DNA from: Chthoniobacteraceae bacterium
GTDB lineage: Bacteria; Verrucomicrobiota; Verrucomicrobiia; Chthoniobacterales; Chthoniobacteraceae
NCBI GenBank assembly: GCA_947471505.1
Contig: CANIWM010000011.1
Span: 46,987-110,986 of the forward strand
DNA: 64,000 nt
Direction: 5' to 3'
Part shown: piece after piece, positions 46,637 to 56,660 of the stretch
Layout of the letters: every line of letters starts with the position of its first letter
Position numbering within the stretch: the stretch's first letter is position 1
Program-made: the position numbers and the translations under genes
The notes under the pieces: model-generated
The model's input: only the letters and a program-made list of their open reading frames with translations
Database searches by the model: none
What the model was told of the DNA's origin: nothing

Positions 46637-47755
46637 TCAGTAGGCCACGCCCAACCGCTCGGCCACGCGCTTTGGGCGGCGCAGCGCCTCAGCCATGCGT
46701 GCGGCTTCGTCGGCCCCGCGCAGGACTTTGCATGAGGGATGCGCGTCCGGTGCGGCGATGATGCCGAGATTGTGCAACACGTGAGCCGTGCTGTGTTTGT
46801 AGGCTGCGGCACTCATGTTTCCATCGAGCCGGAAGACTTGATCCTCCAGTGATTGAAATGCCTCGAAGACTTTATAGACCCGCGTATCGAAGCGACCGGT
46901 GCCCGTGGGGAATTTCTTCTGCGGCGAGGCGTCAATCAGCCACATATCCTTCGCAGCACAAATGAGCGGTGCCCCGCTGACGGCAGCTCCGATGAGCAAT
47001 GGCAGGCCGAGCTTGATCGCGGTGGCGATACCGAAGTCGTCGCCGCTGTGCGGGGTAAAATCGAGCCCAAGGTCGCGACACATCGCTGCCCAGTAGAGAA
47101 AGTGAGGCTCGTCGAGCGTGCTGATTTTTCCGCCGACGAACTTCGGGTGCAGCGCGAGCTGATGCAGCAGCCACGGACCAAACGGCCGCGCCCACGGGAC
47201 GAACGCAGGCTCCAGCGCGTGGACGATGCCGGGGCGGATGAGCCACTCTGCGATCTCGTAGTAGGCATCGCGGCACGGCTCGGGATCGAGCGCGCTGAGC
47301 CACTTTGAGGTCATGAGCATCACTTCGCAGTTGTCGTGTTGCTGCACGATGTCGATGAGCGGACGATAGCGCTCGGCTTTGAATGATGTGTCGTCCTGAG
47401 CGTCGCGAGCGGTGACACCCGCGATGAACGTCGTCGTAGGGAACTCCGCGCGAAAGCGTCGCAGGACCTCGGAGTAAAGCGCGTCGTCGAGATCGAAGAT
47501 GTAGCCGGTATCCGCATTGAGCACGACGACCAACTCCACCCCGAAGTGGTCCGCAGTGGCCTGCATCCAGCGAATGCTCGCCACGAAGCCTTCCCAGTCT
47601 GGCTTTCGATCGCGAAACGGCAGCAACGCCGCAGCGCAGAGGCGCGGCTTGCTCGTGTGGTCGATGAGTTCCTCTTCGCCGGTCCAGGCCCATTGGGTCT
47701 CGGTCCAAGTGGTGCTCGGCGTGAGGTCTTGGGGTTTTGAGATGAGTGGGTTCAT
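46637..47755 (-). CDS. DapA (dihydrodipicolinate synthase)/N-acetylneuraminate lyase family protein
   Basis: 372 residues from ATG 47755 (chosen because earlier starts overlap the upstream oxidoreductase gene). TIM-barrel of the DapA superfamily by overall pattern, but the usual GTTGE and YN motifs are not clear, and the barrel appears elongated, so the reaction is unassigned. It forms a two-gene operon with the Gfo/Idh/MocA gene, 7 bp apart; this pairing is frequent in Verrucomicrobia sugar catabolism. A remnant of a second copy of the pair is at 29.9 kb. Confidence 0.8.
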   Translation of the reverse strand: MNPLISKPQDLTPSTTWTETQWAWTGEEELIDHTSKPRLCAAALLPFRDRKPDWEGFVASIRWMQATADHFGVELVVVLNADTGYIFDLDDALYSEVLRRFRAEFPTTTFIAGVTARDAQDDTSFKAERYRPLIDIVQQHDNCEVMLMTSKWLSALDPEPCRDAYYEIAEWLIRPGIVHALEPAFVPWARPFGPWLLHQLALHPKFVGGKISTLDEPHFLYWAAMCRDLGLDFTPHSGDDFGIATAIKLGLPLLIGAAVSGAPLICAAKDMWLIDASPQKKFPTGTGRFDTRVYKVFEAFQSLEDQVFRLDGNMSAAAYKHSTAHVLHNLGIIAAPDAHPSCKVLRGADEAARMAEALRRPKRVAERLGVAY

Positions 47756-47762
47756 GGGCTGA

Positions 47763-48923
47763 TTAAGCAACGGGAAGATCGTCCACCGGCAGCCATTTCC
47801 GTTCAGCCCAGCTCTGCAAGCCAAGCTCCGCAAGCTGCACGCCTTTCGCCCCTTCGCGCAGTGTCCAAGGGAACGGCGTGCCGATGGCGACATGCTTCAA
47901 AAACGACTCCCACTGGATTTTGAACGCGTTGTCGTAGGTGGTGCTATCGGGCACTTCCTGCCAGCCGCCGAAGAAGTCGATTGGTTGATCGATGTCTGGA
48001 TTCCACGTCGGGCGCGGCGTCGTGCCTGCGCTCTGGACCCAGCACTTTCGCAGACCGATAATCGCGCTGCCATGCGTGCCATCGACTTGCATGGTGAGAA
48101 GATCATCGCGCCGCACGCGCACGGTCCACGAGCTGTTGAACTGGCAAATCACGCCTCCTTCGCATTCAAACGTCGCGTAGCACGCGTCATCACTTGTGCA
48201 CGGGTAAGGCTTGCCACGCTCATCGACTCGCTTCGGGAGATGCGTCGCGCCGAGGCAGCTCACGGCTTTCACTTTCCCAAAGAGATCATCGATCACATAG
48301 CGCCAGTGGCAGAGCATATCGACGATGATCCCGCCGCCGTCTTCCTTGCGGTAATTCCACGAGGGGCGCTGCGCCGGCTGATCGCCATCCTCGCCGGTGA
48401 AGACCCAGTATCCAAACTCGCCGCGCACGCTGAGGATGCGACCGAAGAATCCCTGGTCGCGCAGCGTGCGGAACTTGCGGATGCCGGAGAGCCACAGCTT
48501 GTCCTGCACGACGCCGTTCTTCAGGCCTGCATCCTCGCAAAGCTTCGCGAGCCGCAGCGCCTCTGCCGATTCCACCGCCGTCGGCTTCTCGCAATAAATC
48601 GCCTTCTTCGCCTTCACCGCCTTCTCAATGAAGCCAGCCCGCTGCAAGGTGCCCGACGCATCGAAGAATATCTCGTCCTCGGGATTCGCCAGCGCGGCAT
48701 CGATGTCGGTGGTGAAGCGCGTGACTCCTGTGCGGGCAGCCAGCGCCGCGAGCTTGTCGTGGTTGCGCCCGGTGAGGATCGGGTCCGGCATCAAGATGAG
48801 ATCGTCGCCCACTTTCACCCCGCCTTGGTCGCGGATCGCTTTGATGGAGCGGATGAGATGCTGATTGGTGCCCATGCGTCCCGTGACGCCGTTCATGATG
48901 ATGCCGATTCGTTGTGTCTTCAT
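47763..48923 (-). CDS. Gfo/Idh/MocA-family oxidoreductase
   Basis: 386 residues. The N-terminal NAD(P)-binding fold begins IGIIMNGVTGRMGTNQHLIR, a GxxGRMG variant like that of DapB. The dinucleotide-sugar family motif EKP is in IYCEKPTAVES, and the catalytic-region His is in DMLCHWRYVIDDL. It probably oxidises or reduces a sugar or inositol derivative in the cytoplasm; the next gene (DapA family) may cleave the keto product. Confidence 0.88.
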   Translation of the reverse strand: MKTQRIGIIMNGVTGRMGTNQHLIRSIKAIRDQGGVKVGDDLILMPDPILTGRNHDKLAALAARTGVTRFTTDIDAALANPEDEIFFDASGTLQRAGFIEKAVKAKKAIYCEKPTAVESAEALRLAKLCEDAGLKNGVVQDKLWLSGIRKFRTLRDQGFFGRILSVRGEFGYWVFTGEDGDQPAQRPSWNYRKEDGGGIIVDMLCHWRYVIDDLFGKVKAVSCLGATHLPKRVDERGKPYPCTSDDACYATFECEGGVICQFNSSWTVRVRRDDLLTMQVDGTHGSAIIGLRKCWVQSAGTTPRPTWNPDIDQPIDFFGGWQEVPDSTTYDNAFKIQWESFLKHVAIGTPFPWTLREGAKGVQLAELGLQSWAERKWLPVDDLPVA

Positions 48924-49021
48924 AGAGAGTGGTAAGTCCCCAAGTAGAGTCCAGAATCCGCGACTGGTAAAACAGTGCTTTCCGATGCCTTCGGCTGGAA
49001 ATTCCGATTACGGGCGCTTGC

Positions 49022-51400
49022 CTATTTCCCGCTGCCCTTTGCGATGCTGTGAGGTGGCACGGTGAGCTGTCCGATCGGTTTGCCGCTTTCAGAAAACTGC
49101 ACCGTCTGTGGTTTCGCGGTTGGGTTCCAGGCGATGAGTGTGCGCGCTTTCGTCGCGGTGTTGGTATAGACCATCGAGGTCGGGGTGGAGCCGTGGGCGG
49201 ACCAGTCCACGCGGCCCAGATCGTTGAGCGCGCTGGCTTCGTAGTAAGTGGCGAGCATCCACTCGTTGTGCGCGACTTTGTCGCCGGGCTCGGCCCAGAG
49301 CTTGTCGATTTCGGCCACCGCGCGGGCGGCGTCGGAGTGCATGAGGAAGCCGAGGTGGTAGGCGCCGAGTTCGCCGCCGAGGGTTTTGATTTCGACGGGC
49401 TTCGGCGTGGTGCCGGGCTTCTTTGCGGCTTCCTTTTCCTCGAAGGTCTTCAGTTCGCGCTCCACGTCGGCGTAGGTCCTTTTGATGAAGTCCGGCTGCC
49501 GGTCGTAGAACGCCATGTGTGGGCCGGAGGGCAGCCATTGGATCCCGTAGATCCAAGCAGGGCTCGCGGTGAACCACGTTCCCCACACGATGCTGCCGCA
49601 CCAAATCATGCCGCAGGCGTTGTGGGCGTAGCTCTTCGGAAACACGTCGTCGTGCGGGTCGAACCAATACTCGACGTTCGCGCGCGTCTCGAACGAGTAG
49701 CCCATCACGCCCGCAGCGGTGAGGTCCGCGTCGCCGAGCGCTTCTCCGAGAAGAATCATCCCGGCCCAGCTATTCACGGCTTCGCCAGTGCTCTCCTGAT
49801 TGTTGCCATCGGGAAAACCTTTGCCGTCGGCGAAGCTGTGTCCGCGCCAGAGGTCGAACGTGCGGAAGCGCGGGAAGCGTGTGTCCTTGCGGTCGTAGTT
49901 CGCGTAGTTCTTCGCGACGAGCCGCGCCATTTCCCCGTAGTTGGCGGCAAAGTCTGGCTGAAGCTGCGAAAGCAATCCCGCCGCATAGACGAAGTAGCCC
50001 TGGTGGAAATGCGTGTCGGTGAAGTGCTCCGAACCGTAGGCCGCAGGGAAGCCGACGAGCCCTTTGTGCCGTGGATAGAAGGCGAAGAATTGCCCCTTCT
50101 CGCCCGGCGTGTAGGTGAGCCAGTTTTCCATTCCGGCGCGCAGTTTGCCGAGGATGGCATCGAGCGACGGGTCTTTGGTTTGTGCTGCGATGAACGCCGC
50201 CTGCGCATAACGCTCCACCTCTTTGCCGCCCCAGTAGGTATCGCCGCCGAGTGTCTTCTTCGGGTCGGTGTAATGCTGCGCGAGCAAGTCTTTCACGCGC
50301 GTCGCGTCGAATGATTTCGCAGTCGGAGTCGGGAGGTTTGGCAGGATGCCGTTGAACGGATACGCGATGGTGAACGTGTCGCCGGCGGCGCATTTCATCG
50401 TGCCGCGAATCGTCGTGTAGCTCGGCCCGCTGAGGTCGAGCTTCGCCGTGTTCTCGCGCCAGTGATGGGGCAGGAAACCTTGAATGACCGTATTTGGAGC
50501 GCCCGCCTTCAACGGCTCGGTGATGACTTTCCAGATCGTCGTGATGCTGCCTGCGCTGCGGTCGTAGTTCCACAAAAGCTGTGTGTCGCGCGGCACCGCG
50601 AACGCGTGTTTGTAGAAAAGCGCGATGTCCTTCTCCGCCGGCAGCGGACACACGACGAGGAACGCGCTCTTGCCCGCGAACGTCACCGCGATGCCCGCGT
50701 CGGTCTGCTCGAACTTCGTCCCCACCGGCGCGAACACGCCGAACGTGCGCCCTTCGTAGCTAAGGCCCAGCGCATCGCCCGTCGCCGGCAGCGTCGTCGC
50801 AGCGCCCGTGAGATTAAAGAACGTCGCCGCCTTCTTTCCCCGCGAACTTTTCCCCTGCTGCCCGCCGAGCGCGATGACCGGCTGCACGCCCGTGAACTCG
50901 CACCACACCGCTGGCATTCCTTCGCCCAGCGTCACATCGATGAAGTGCGTGTCGCTCTCGAACGAACGGAACGACACCGTCCAATCCGACCAATCTTTCG
51001 CCCGCGAATCCACCGGCTTGAAGTCTTTCCCCGTGATGACCAACGGCCACTCCGCAATCGCCCGCACGCCATCGCCGCTGAACCCCGTCGGCTGAAAAAT
51101 CTCAATCCCTTCCTTCGTCGCGTCCACCTTGTGCGGCATCGCCCACAGGCCCGTGCCGAAATCCTTGAGCAACAGATTCTGAAACCATTCATTGGTCGGA
51201 ATCGGACGCCCGTCGTCCTTCACGAGATAGAGCTTCCGATTCTCTACCTCAGCCACGCTGTCCACGCCGCTCTTCTTATCCACCATCATCCCGGCTTGCG
51301 GTGCGGATGCATACGAGCCTTTGCCGACGGCGACCGGTTCTTGTGCGTGAAGGGCGGACGACAGCGCGGCGCAAAGTGTGATGATGAGTCTGTGGTGCAT
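49022..51400 (-). CDS. Secreted endo-beta-1,3-glucanase, glycoside hydrolase family 81
   Basis: 792 residues with a signal peptide ending in LHA. GH81 features: NEWFQNLLLKDF near the N-terminus, FTDTHFHQGYFVYAAG, and the acidic catalytic region DGNNQESTGEAVNSWAGM. It is expected to cut laminarin, curdlan or fungal-wall beta-1,3-glucan outside the cell. No linked transporter or CBM is present. Transcribed divergently from uvrC with a 195-bp gap. Confidence 0.92.
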   Translation of the reverse strand: MHHRLIITLCAALSSALHAQEPVAVGKGSYASAPQAGMMVDKKSGVDSVAEVENRKLYLVKDDGRPIPTNEWFQNLLLKDFGTGLWAMPHKVDATKEGIEIFQPTGFSGDGVRAIAEWPLVITGKDFKPVDSRAKDWSDWTVSFRSFESDTHFIDVTLGEGMPAVWCEFTGVQPVIALGGQQGKSSRGKKAATFFNLTGAATTLPATGDALGLSYEGRTFGVFAPVGTKFEQTDAGIAVTFAGKSAFLVVCPLPAEKDIALFYKHAFAVPRDTQLLWNYDRSAGSITTIWKVITEPLKAGAPNTVIQGFLPHHWRENTAKLDLSGPSYTTIRGTMKCAAGDTFTIAYPFNGILPNLPTPTAKSFDATRVKDLLAQHYTDPKKTLGGDTYWGGKEVERYAQAAFIAAQTKDPSLDAILGKLRAGMENWLTYTPGEKGQFFAFYPRHKGLVGFPAAYGSEHFTDTHFHQGYFVYAAGLLSQLQPDFAANYGEMARLVAKNYANYDRKDTRFPRFRTFDLWRGHSFADGKGFPDGNNQESTGEAVNSWAGMILLGEALGDADLTAAGVMGYSFETRANVEYWFDPHDDVFPKSYAHNACGMIWCGSIVWGTWFTASPAWIYGIQWLPSGPHMAFYDRQPDFIKRTYADVERELKTFEEKEAAKKPGTTPKPVEIKTLGGELGAYHLGFLMHSDAARAVAEIDKLWAEPGDKVAHNEWMLATYYEASALNDLGRVDWSAHGSTPTSMVYTNTATKARTLIAWNPTAKPQTVQFSESGKPIGQLTVPPHSIAKGSGK

Positions 51401-51595
51401 GATTTGTGGTTGTTCGAAGTGCCAACGTGAAGTCTGACTTCAACAGATGAATGTCCGCAATGTCCCGAACTTACCGAAGAAAACATCCGGCTCATTTCCT
51501 GAGCTTCCTCGTTCAATTTACAGAAAGCATCTAGCGTCGCCGCTGAGTGAATGACGAGTCGTCATCCGCCGCGCCTTGCTCCATAGTCGGCGGCG

Positions 51596-53215
51596 ATGAT
51601 TGCTCCGAGGGAGAAGGTAGATTTCAAAAAGAAGCTGGGCGAGGTGCCGCACAAGCCGGGCGTGTACTTGCATCGCGACCGCTTTAACCGGGTGATCTAT
51701 GTGGGCAAGGCGCGCGACCTTCGGAAGCGGCTGGCGCAATACTTCACGCCGAGCCGGCAGATGCGGGCGGACCGGAAGACGGTGGCGCTGCTGGATGCGG
51801 TGTATGATTTCGACTGGCATGTGGCGGGGAGCGAACCGGAGGCGCTGCTGCTGGAGGGGAAGCTGATCAAAGAGTATCGCCCGCGCTACAATGTGAGCTT
51901 TCGCGACGACAAACGCTTCCTGATGGTGAAGGTGGACGACAAGGAGCCGTGGCCGCGCTTTCGGCTCACACGCTTGAAAGTCGGCGATGATGGGTGCCGC
52001 TACTTCGGGCCGTTCGCGCACTCGGGGGCGCTGCGGCAGACGATGAACTTCATGCGGAAAAAGTTCGGCGTGCTGACGTTTGGGCGAGGCTCGCCGACGG
52101 AGCGGGAGCTGCGCAGTAGCACGTATCAGGTGCCGATGAAGCTGGCCGACATCACCGCCGAGCAATACCGGGAGCGGGTGCAGACGGCGTGCGACTTCAT
52201 GGAGGGGAAATCGAAGGAACTCCTCGACGAACTGGAGTTGGAGATGCGTGCGGCGGCGACGAAGCTCGACTTTGAAAAGGCGGCAGAGCTGCGCAACATG
52301 CTCGACGATCTGCGGCAGACCACGAAGCAGATGACCCGCTACACCACCACCATGCGGCACCGGCTCAAGCTCCCCAGCACCATCGTCCCCGCTGCGGACC
52401 TCGCGGAGCTGGGCGAGGCGCTTTCTTTAATGAGGCCGCCGCGCCGGATGGAGTGCTTCGACATCTCGAACATCAGCACGACGCACGTCGTCGCGAGCAT
52501 GGTGTGCTTCATTGATGGGCGGCCTGCGACGCATCTCTACCGGCGCTATCGCATCAAGACGCTGGGCGGGCGGCAGGATGATTTCGCGGCGATGGCGGAG
52601 GTGGTGCGTCGCCGATACAGCCGGGTGTTGCGCGAGGTGGCGGCGCAGGTCGCGCGGGCGGCGGGGCCGGAGCGCGAGGACGGCACGCATGTCGAATACG
52701 AGGCGGAGTTTTCGCAAGAGCGGCTGCGCGATGCGGTGCGGCGTGTGGAGAATCTGGACGACGACCCGGCGCTGCCACGACTGCCGGACCTCATCATCGT
52801 GGATGGGGGGAAAGGGCAACTCAGCTCGGCGTGCGCGGAGCTGCAAGCACTGGGGCTCTTCGACGACGTGCCCATTGTGGGACTGGCGAAAGAGCGGGAG
52901 GAAATCTTCCGCCCCGGCAACCCGGTGCCCGTCGTCCTGCCGCACGAGACGGGCGCGTTGAAGCTGATGCAGCGAATCCGAGACGAGGCGCACCGCTGGG
53001 CCAACGGCTACCATCAACTGCTGATGACGCGCCGCATTTCCGTGAGTGTGCTGGACGAATGCCCCGGTGTGAGCGCAGCGCGGAAGCAGGCGCTCATCAA
53101 GCAGTTCGGAAGTGTGACGCGCCTCCGCCGTGCGACAGTGGCAGAGATCGCCAGCGTGCCGGGAATCAGTCCGCGTTTGGCCGAGGGGATTAGTCACTTT
53201 TTGAGGACAAAGTAG
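51596..53215 (+). CDS. uvrC: Excinuclease ABC subunit C
   Basis: 539 residues. The GIY-YIG nuclease domain has KPGVYLHRDRFNRVIYVGKA; the UVR motif is at about 200-235 (LEMRAAATKLDFEKAAELRN); the RNase H-like C-terminal nuclease has MECFDISNIS and LIIVDGGKGQL; a tandem helix-hairpin-helix closes the protein (ECPGVSAARKQALIKQFGS). All parts of UvrC are present, though the protein is somewhat shorter than the E. coli one (610). It makes both incisions in nucleotide-excision repair. Confidence 0.95.
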   Translation: MIAPREKVDFKKKLGEVPHKPGVYLHRDRFNRVIYVGKARDLRKRLAQYFTPSRQMRADRKTVALLDAVYDFDWHVAGSEPEALLLEGKLIKEYRPRYNVSFRDDKRFLMVKVDDKEPWPRFRLTRLKVGDDGCRYFGPFAHSGALRQTMNFMRKKFGVLTFGRGSPTERELRSSTYQVPMKLADITAEQYRERVQTACDFMEGKSKELLDELELEMRAAATKLDFEKAAELRNMLDDLRQTTKQMTRYTTTMRHRLKLPSTIVPAADLAELGEALSLMRPPRRMECFDISNISTTHVVASMVCFIDGRPATHLYRRYRIKTLGGRQDDFAAMAEVVRRRYSRVLREVAAQVARAAGPEREDGTHVEYEAEFSQERLRDAVRRVENLDDDPALPRLPDLIIVDGGKGQLSSACAELQALGLFDDVPIVGLAKEREEIFRPGNPVPVVLPHETGALKLMQRIRDEAHRWANGYHQLLMTRRISVSVLDECPGVSAARKQALIKQFGSVTRLRRATVAEIASVPGISPRLAEGISHFLRTK

Positions 53216-53416
53216 CGAAATGGAAGCGCTCCGAGGTATCTGCCATGTTCCCGAACGCTGATGCATCAATCTCCTGTGAGCCGGACGAGCGTATTCTCCG
53301 GTGGGATGCCGCGGCGGAATGGGGTAGAGCCGCTTCGGAACGCCACTGGCTCAATGCGGCATCGTAGGGAGCTTTGCCGGAAAGGACGCGAGGCAGGCGA
53401 AGTGAAATCGCAACTA

Positions 53417-53432
53417 TTTGACGCACGTCAAA
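53417..53432. promoter_or_regulatory. FNR/DNR-type box upstream of nirK
   Basis: TTTGACGCACGTCAAA is a perfect 16-bp palindrome containing TTGAC-N4-GTCAA, the form bound by FNR/CRP-family regulators such as DNR or NnrR. Its centre is 43 bp upstream of the nirK start, with a GCATAGTG -10-like element at about 53450. This fits activation at low oxygen or in the presence of NO. Confidence 0.7.
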
Positions 53433-53467
53433 GAATGGATCCCCTCAGTCGGCATAGTGGGGCCTAT

Positions 53468-54997
53468 ATGAATCCTATGAATATCAAATCTCTACTCACC
53501 GCAGCCGTCGCAAGCGTGCTCGGTCTCACCCTCACTTCCAACGTCTTCTCGGCTGAGCCGCCGCCGGCCACAGCGGCGCCGCTTCCCGGACCCGAGGCCA
53601 AAGGCGTGGACCCGGAAATTGTCGGCGAAGAAAAAGCCGTGCTCACCATAGCGCCGAATGTGCCGCCGCCGATTCAGCGCAAACACGCGACGAAGGTCCG
53701 CGTGGACCTTGAGGTGAAGGAAGTCGTGAAGCGCATGGCGGATGGTGTGGACTATTTGTTTTGGACGTTTGGCGGCGAGGTGCCCGGACTTTTCATACGG
53801 GTGCGCGAGGGCGACATGGTGGAGTTTCACCTCAAAAATCATCCGAGCTCGAAGATGCCGCACAATATCGATCTCCACGCTGTGACGGGACCGGGCGGCG
53901 GCGCGGCTTCGTCGTTCACGGCGCCGGGGCACGAATCGCAGTTTTCGTTCAAGGCTCTGAATCCCGGTCTTTACGTGTATCACTGCGCTACTGCGCCGGT
54001 GGGCATGCACGTGGCGAACGGCATGTATGGGCTCATCCTCGTGGAGCCGAAGGAAGGTCTGCCGCCGGTGGACAAGGAATACTACGTGATGCAGGGCGAT
54101 TTCTATACGAAGGGAAAATTTGGCGAGGAGGGATTGCAGCCGTTTGATCAGGAAAAGGCGCTGGATGAAAGGCCGAGTTATGTCGTCTTTAACGGCGCGG
54201 TCGGCTCGCTCGTCGGCGACAAGGCGCTGAAGGCGAAAGTCGGCGACCGTGTGCGGCTCTTCGTCGGAAACGGCGGGCCAAACTTGCTCTCGTCGTTCCA
54301 CGTCATCGGCGAGATTTTTGACAAGGTGTATCAGGAAGGCGGCATCAAAGTGTCGCAAGAGCAGGTGCAGACGACGCTCGTGCCTGCGGGCGGATCGGCG
54401 ATTGTGGAGTTCGGGACGAATGTTCCCGGCACTTACATCCTCGTGGATCACTCGCTGTTCCGCGCGTTTGACAAAGGTGCGCTCGGGATGCTGAAGGTGA
54501 CGGGCGACCCGAATCTGCTCGTCTATTCAGGCAAGGAAGTGGACGCGACGTATCTCGGCGAGAGTTCGCTGGGCGGAGTGGAAGGCAAGGTCGCCTCGAT
54601 GGAAGCGGAGATGAAAAAGGCCATCGCGACCGACCCGAAAATCGCAGCGATGGGCAAGGACATCATCATGGAAAAGGGAAAGCGCGTTTACACGCAGGTC
54701 TGCTTTGCGTGCCATATGCCGGAGGGCCAGGGACTAGCTGGTGTCTTCCCGCCGCTCGCAAAATCAGACTTCCTCATGGCCGACAAGACGCGTGCCATTA
54801 CGTCGCTCATCAAGGGTTTGAGCGGTCCCATCACAGTCAACGGGCAGGCGTATAACGGTGTGATGCCGCCGTCGATGCTCAACGATGAACAGATCGCAAG
54901 CGTGCTCACTTACATTCGCAATTCGTGGGGCAATAGCGGCGACATCGTCACCGTCGAAGAAGTCAAAAAGATCCACGCGGAGAGCTCGGGTCAATAA
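53468..54997 (+). CDS. nirK: Copper nitrite reductase (class II NirK) with C-terminal cytochrome c domain
   Basis: 509 residues from ATG 53468 (ATG 53477 also possible); signal peptide ending in VFSA. Two cupredoxin domains: type 1 and type 2 ligands and the catalytic Asp in [24 protein letters not shown], and the further His residues in SSFHVIG and DHSLFRAF. The spacing of Cys to His (eight) fits the class II enzymes. A C-terminal c-type haem domain (about 420-500) has CFACH and a Met ligand in MPPSM. It reduces nitrite to NO in the periplasm, with the fused haem as the electron entry. First gene of a nirK-nirV-sco-DUF2249-nnrS operon. Confidence 0.95.
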   Translation: MNPMNIKSLLTAAVASVLGLTLTSNVFSAEPPPATAAPLPGPEAKGVDPEIVGEEKAVLTIAPNVPPPIQRKHATKVRVDLEVKEVVKRMADGVDYLFWTFGGEVPGLFIRVREGDMVEFHLKNHPSSKMPHNIDLHAVTGPGGGAASSFTAPGHESQFSFKALNPGLYVYHCATAPVGMHVANGMYGLILVEPKEGLPPVDKEYYVMQGDFYTKGKFGEEGLQPFDQEKALDERPSYVVFNGAVGSLVGDKALKAKVGDRVRLFVGNGGPNLLSSFHVIGEIFDKVYQEGGIKVSQEQVQTTLVPAGGSAIVEFGTNVPGTYILVDHSLFRAFDKGALGMLKVTGDPNLLVYSGKEVDATYLGESSLGGVEGKVASMEAEMKKAIATDPKIAAMGKDIIMEKGKRVYTQVCFACHMPEGQGLAGVFPPLAKSDFLMADKTRAITSLIKGLSGPITVNGQAYNGVMPPSMLNDEQIASVLTYIRNSWGNSGDIVTVEEVKKIHAESSGQ

Positions 54998-55000
54998 TCC

Positions 55001-55780
55001 TTGAAGCCACTTCCTGCCATTACTGCCATCCTCGCCGCCGTGTGCCTTTTCGCCCACGGCGGCGAGCCTGGCATGGCGACGCTTCCGGATGGAAAATACC
55101 GTCCGCTTTTTCGTGGCGAGAAAGATGCGAAAGAGATCGCGATTGCGTCTTTTCAGCTCGACGAGCGTCCGGTGACCAATGGCGAGTTCCTCGGCTTTGT
55201 GCGTGAGAATCCGAAGTGGCAGCGCTCGCAGGTGAAGCGTCTCTTCGCTGATGAACGCTATCTCGCGCACTGGGCCGGCGACGGGGACCTCGGCAAAGCG
55301 GACCCCGCGCAACCGGTCACGCAGGTCTCGTGGTTTGCCGCGAAAGCATTCGCAGCGTGGAGCGGAAAGCGGCTGCCGAGCACGGCGGAGTGGGAGTTTG
55401 CGGCAGGCGCGGGATTTACGAATCCGGATGGAACAAAAGAGCCGGAGTTTCAGCAGGCCATCGCAAAATGGTACGGGACCCCGACGCCGGATGTGCTCCC
55501 CGCCGCCGGGAGCGGAAAGCCGAACGTCCACGGCCTTCGCGATCTGCACGGGCTTGTCTGGGAGTGGACGAGCGATTTTAACAGCGCCATCGTGACCGGC
55601 GACGCACGCGGAGACACCGGGCTGGAGCGTAATCTATTCTGCGGCGCCGGCTCGCTCGGCGCGAAGGACACGGGCAACTTTCCGGCCTTTATGCGATTCG
55701 GAATGCGCAGCAGCTTGAAAGCGGGCTACACTGTTCACAACCTCGGCTTCCGCTGCGCCAAAGACATCCCATCAAAATGA
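55001..55780 (+). CDS. nirV: NirV-like SUMF1/FGE-family protein
   Basis: 259 residues from a TTG at 55001, three bp after nirK, giving a signal peptide ending in HGG. SUMF1 fold: DERPVTNGEFLGFV, WFAAKAFAAWSGKRLPSTAE, WEFAAGAGF and GLVWEWTSDFNS. Known NirV proteins occur directly after nirK in denitrifiers and belong to this family; their exact function is unknown, perhaps in maturation of nitrite reductase. The formylglycine-type catalytic cysteines are not conserved here, so a structural role is likely. Overlaps the next gene by 4 bp. Confidence 0.88.
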   Translation: MKPLPAITAILAAVCLFAHGGEPGMATLPDGKYRPLFRGEKDAKEIAIASFQLDERPVTNGEFLGFVRENPKWQRSQVKRLFADERYLAHWAGDGDLGKADPAQPVTQVSWFAAKAFAAWSGKRLPSTAEWEFAAGAGFTNPDGTKEPEFQQAIAKWYGTPTPDVLPAAGSGKPNVHGLRDLHGLVWEWTSDFNSAIVTGDARGDTGLERNLFCGAGSLGAKDTGNFPAFMRFGMRSSLKAGYTVHNLGFRCAKDIPSK

Positions 55781-56400
55781 AAACAACCATCATCGCTCTT
55801 CTACTCGGCGCGGCATCCGTCTTTGCTGCCGAGCCCGCAAAGCCTGCTGCGGAGCTTCCTCCATGCTGCCGGCCCGCAGTGCCGCTCGGAAAGCCGACCG
55901 ACAAATCGCTCTATCTGCTCGATTCGAAATGGACCTCGGATGTCGGAAAAACCATCCCGCTTTCCGTCCTGCGCGGACGTCCGCAGGTCGTGGCGATGTT
56001 CTTTTCGAGTTGCGAATACGCGTGCCCGATCATCGTGAACGACATGAGGACCCTCGAAGCGAAACTCCCCGCTAACGTGCGCGCGAAGACGGACTTTCTG
56101 CTCGTCTCATTCGACACGAAACGCGACACGGTCGCCGCGCTCGCTGCGTATCGGAAAAAAGAAAAAATCCCGACCGCAAACTGGACGCTTCTGCGAGGCG
56201 GAGAAGACGACGTGCGGGAACTCGCCGCTCTGCTCGGCATCAACTACTCGCAAGACGCACGCGGGCAATTCGCGCATTCGAACGTCATCACCGTGCTCAA
56301 CGCCGAGGGCGAAATCGCCTTTCAACAACCCGGCCTCAACGCTGCACCAACCGCGCTCGTGGACGCGGTCGCAAAAGCTGCGAAGGACGCCAAACGCTGA
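55777..56400 (+). CDS. SCO1/SenC-family copper chaperone
   Basis: 207 residues with a signal peptide ending in FAA. Thioredoxin-like fold with the copper-binding CEYACP and the distal His in FAHSNVIT. Such proteins insert copper into cytochrome oxidase or, in denitrification operons, into NirK or N2O reductase. Here it probably supplies NirK. A second Cys pair (PPCCRP) near the N-terminus is an extra feature. Overlaps nirV by 4 bp. Confidence 0.9.
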   Translation: MKTTIIALLLGAASVFAAEPAKPAAELPPCCRPAVPLGKPTDKSLYLLDSKWTSDVGKTIPLSVLRGRPQVVAMFFSSCEYACPIIVNDMRTLEAKLPANVRAKTDFLLVSFDTKRDTVAALAAYRKKEKIPTANWTLLRGGEDDVRELAALLGINYSQDARGQFAHSNVITVLNAEGEIAFQQPGLNAAPTALVDAVAKAAKDAKR

Positions 56401-56402
56401 AC

Positions 56403-56660
56403 ATGGAACCCACGACCGTCACGCTCGACGTGCGAGAAGACATCCGCGAAGGGCGCGAGCCGTTCCGCAAGATCATGGACGCCGTGTCCCACCTTCGCGA
56501 TGGCGATACGTTCCGACTCATCGCCCCGTTTGAGCCGCGCCCGCTCATCAACATGCTCTCTGCGCAAGGATTCACGGCAGTGGTCACGCGTCGTGCGGAT
56601 GATGACTTTGAGGTGGTCTTTTCGAGCGCTGCCGCCACCGAAGACGGGAATCTTTTATGA
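56403..56660 (+). CDS. DUF2249 protein
   Basis: 85 residues. LDVREDIREGREPFRKIMDA, then GDTFRLIAPFEPRPLINML, the standard DUF2249 pattern. These small TusA/SirA-like domains accompany NO and nitrite reduction and haemerythrin genes. It sits 2 bp after the sco gene and overlaps nnrS by 4 bp (ATGA), so it belongs to the operon. Confidence 0.88.
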   Translation: MEPTTVTLDVREDIREGREPFRKIMDAVSHLRDGDTFRLIAPFEPRPLINMLSAQGFTAVVTRRADDDFEVVFSSAAATEDGNLL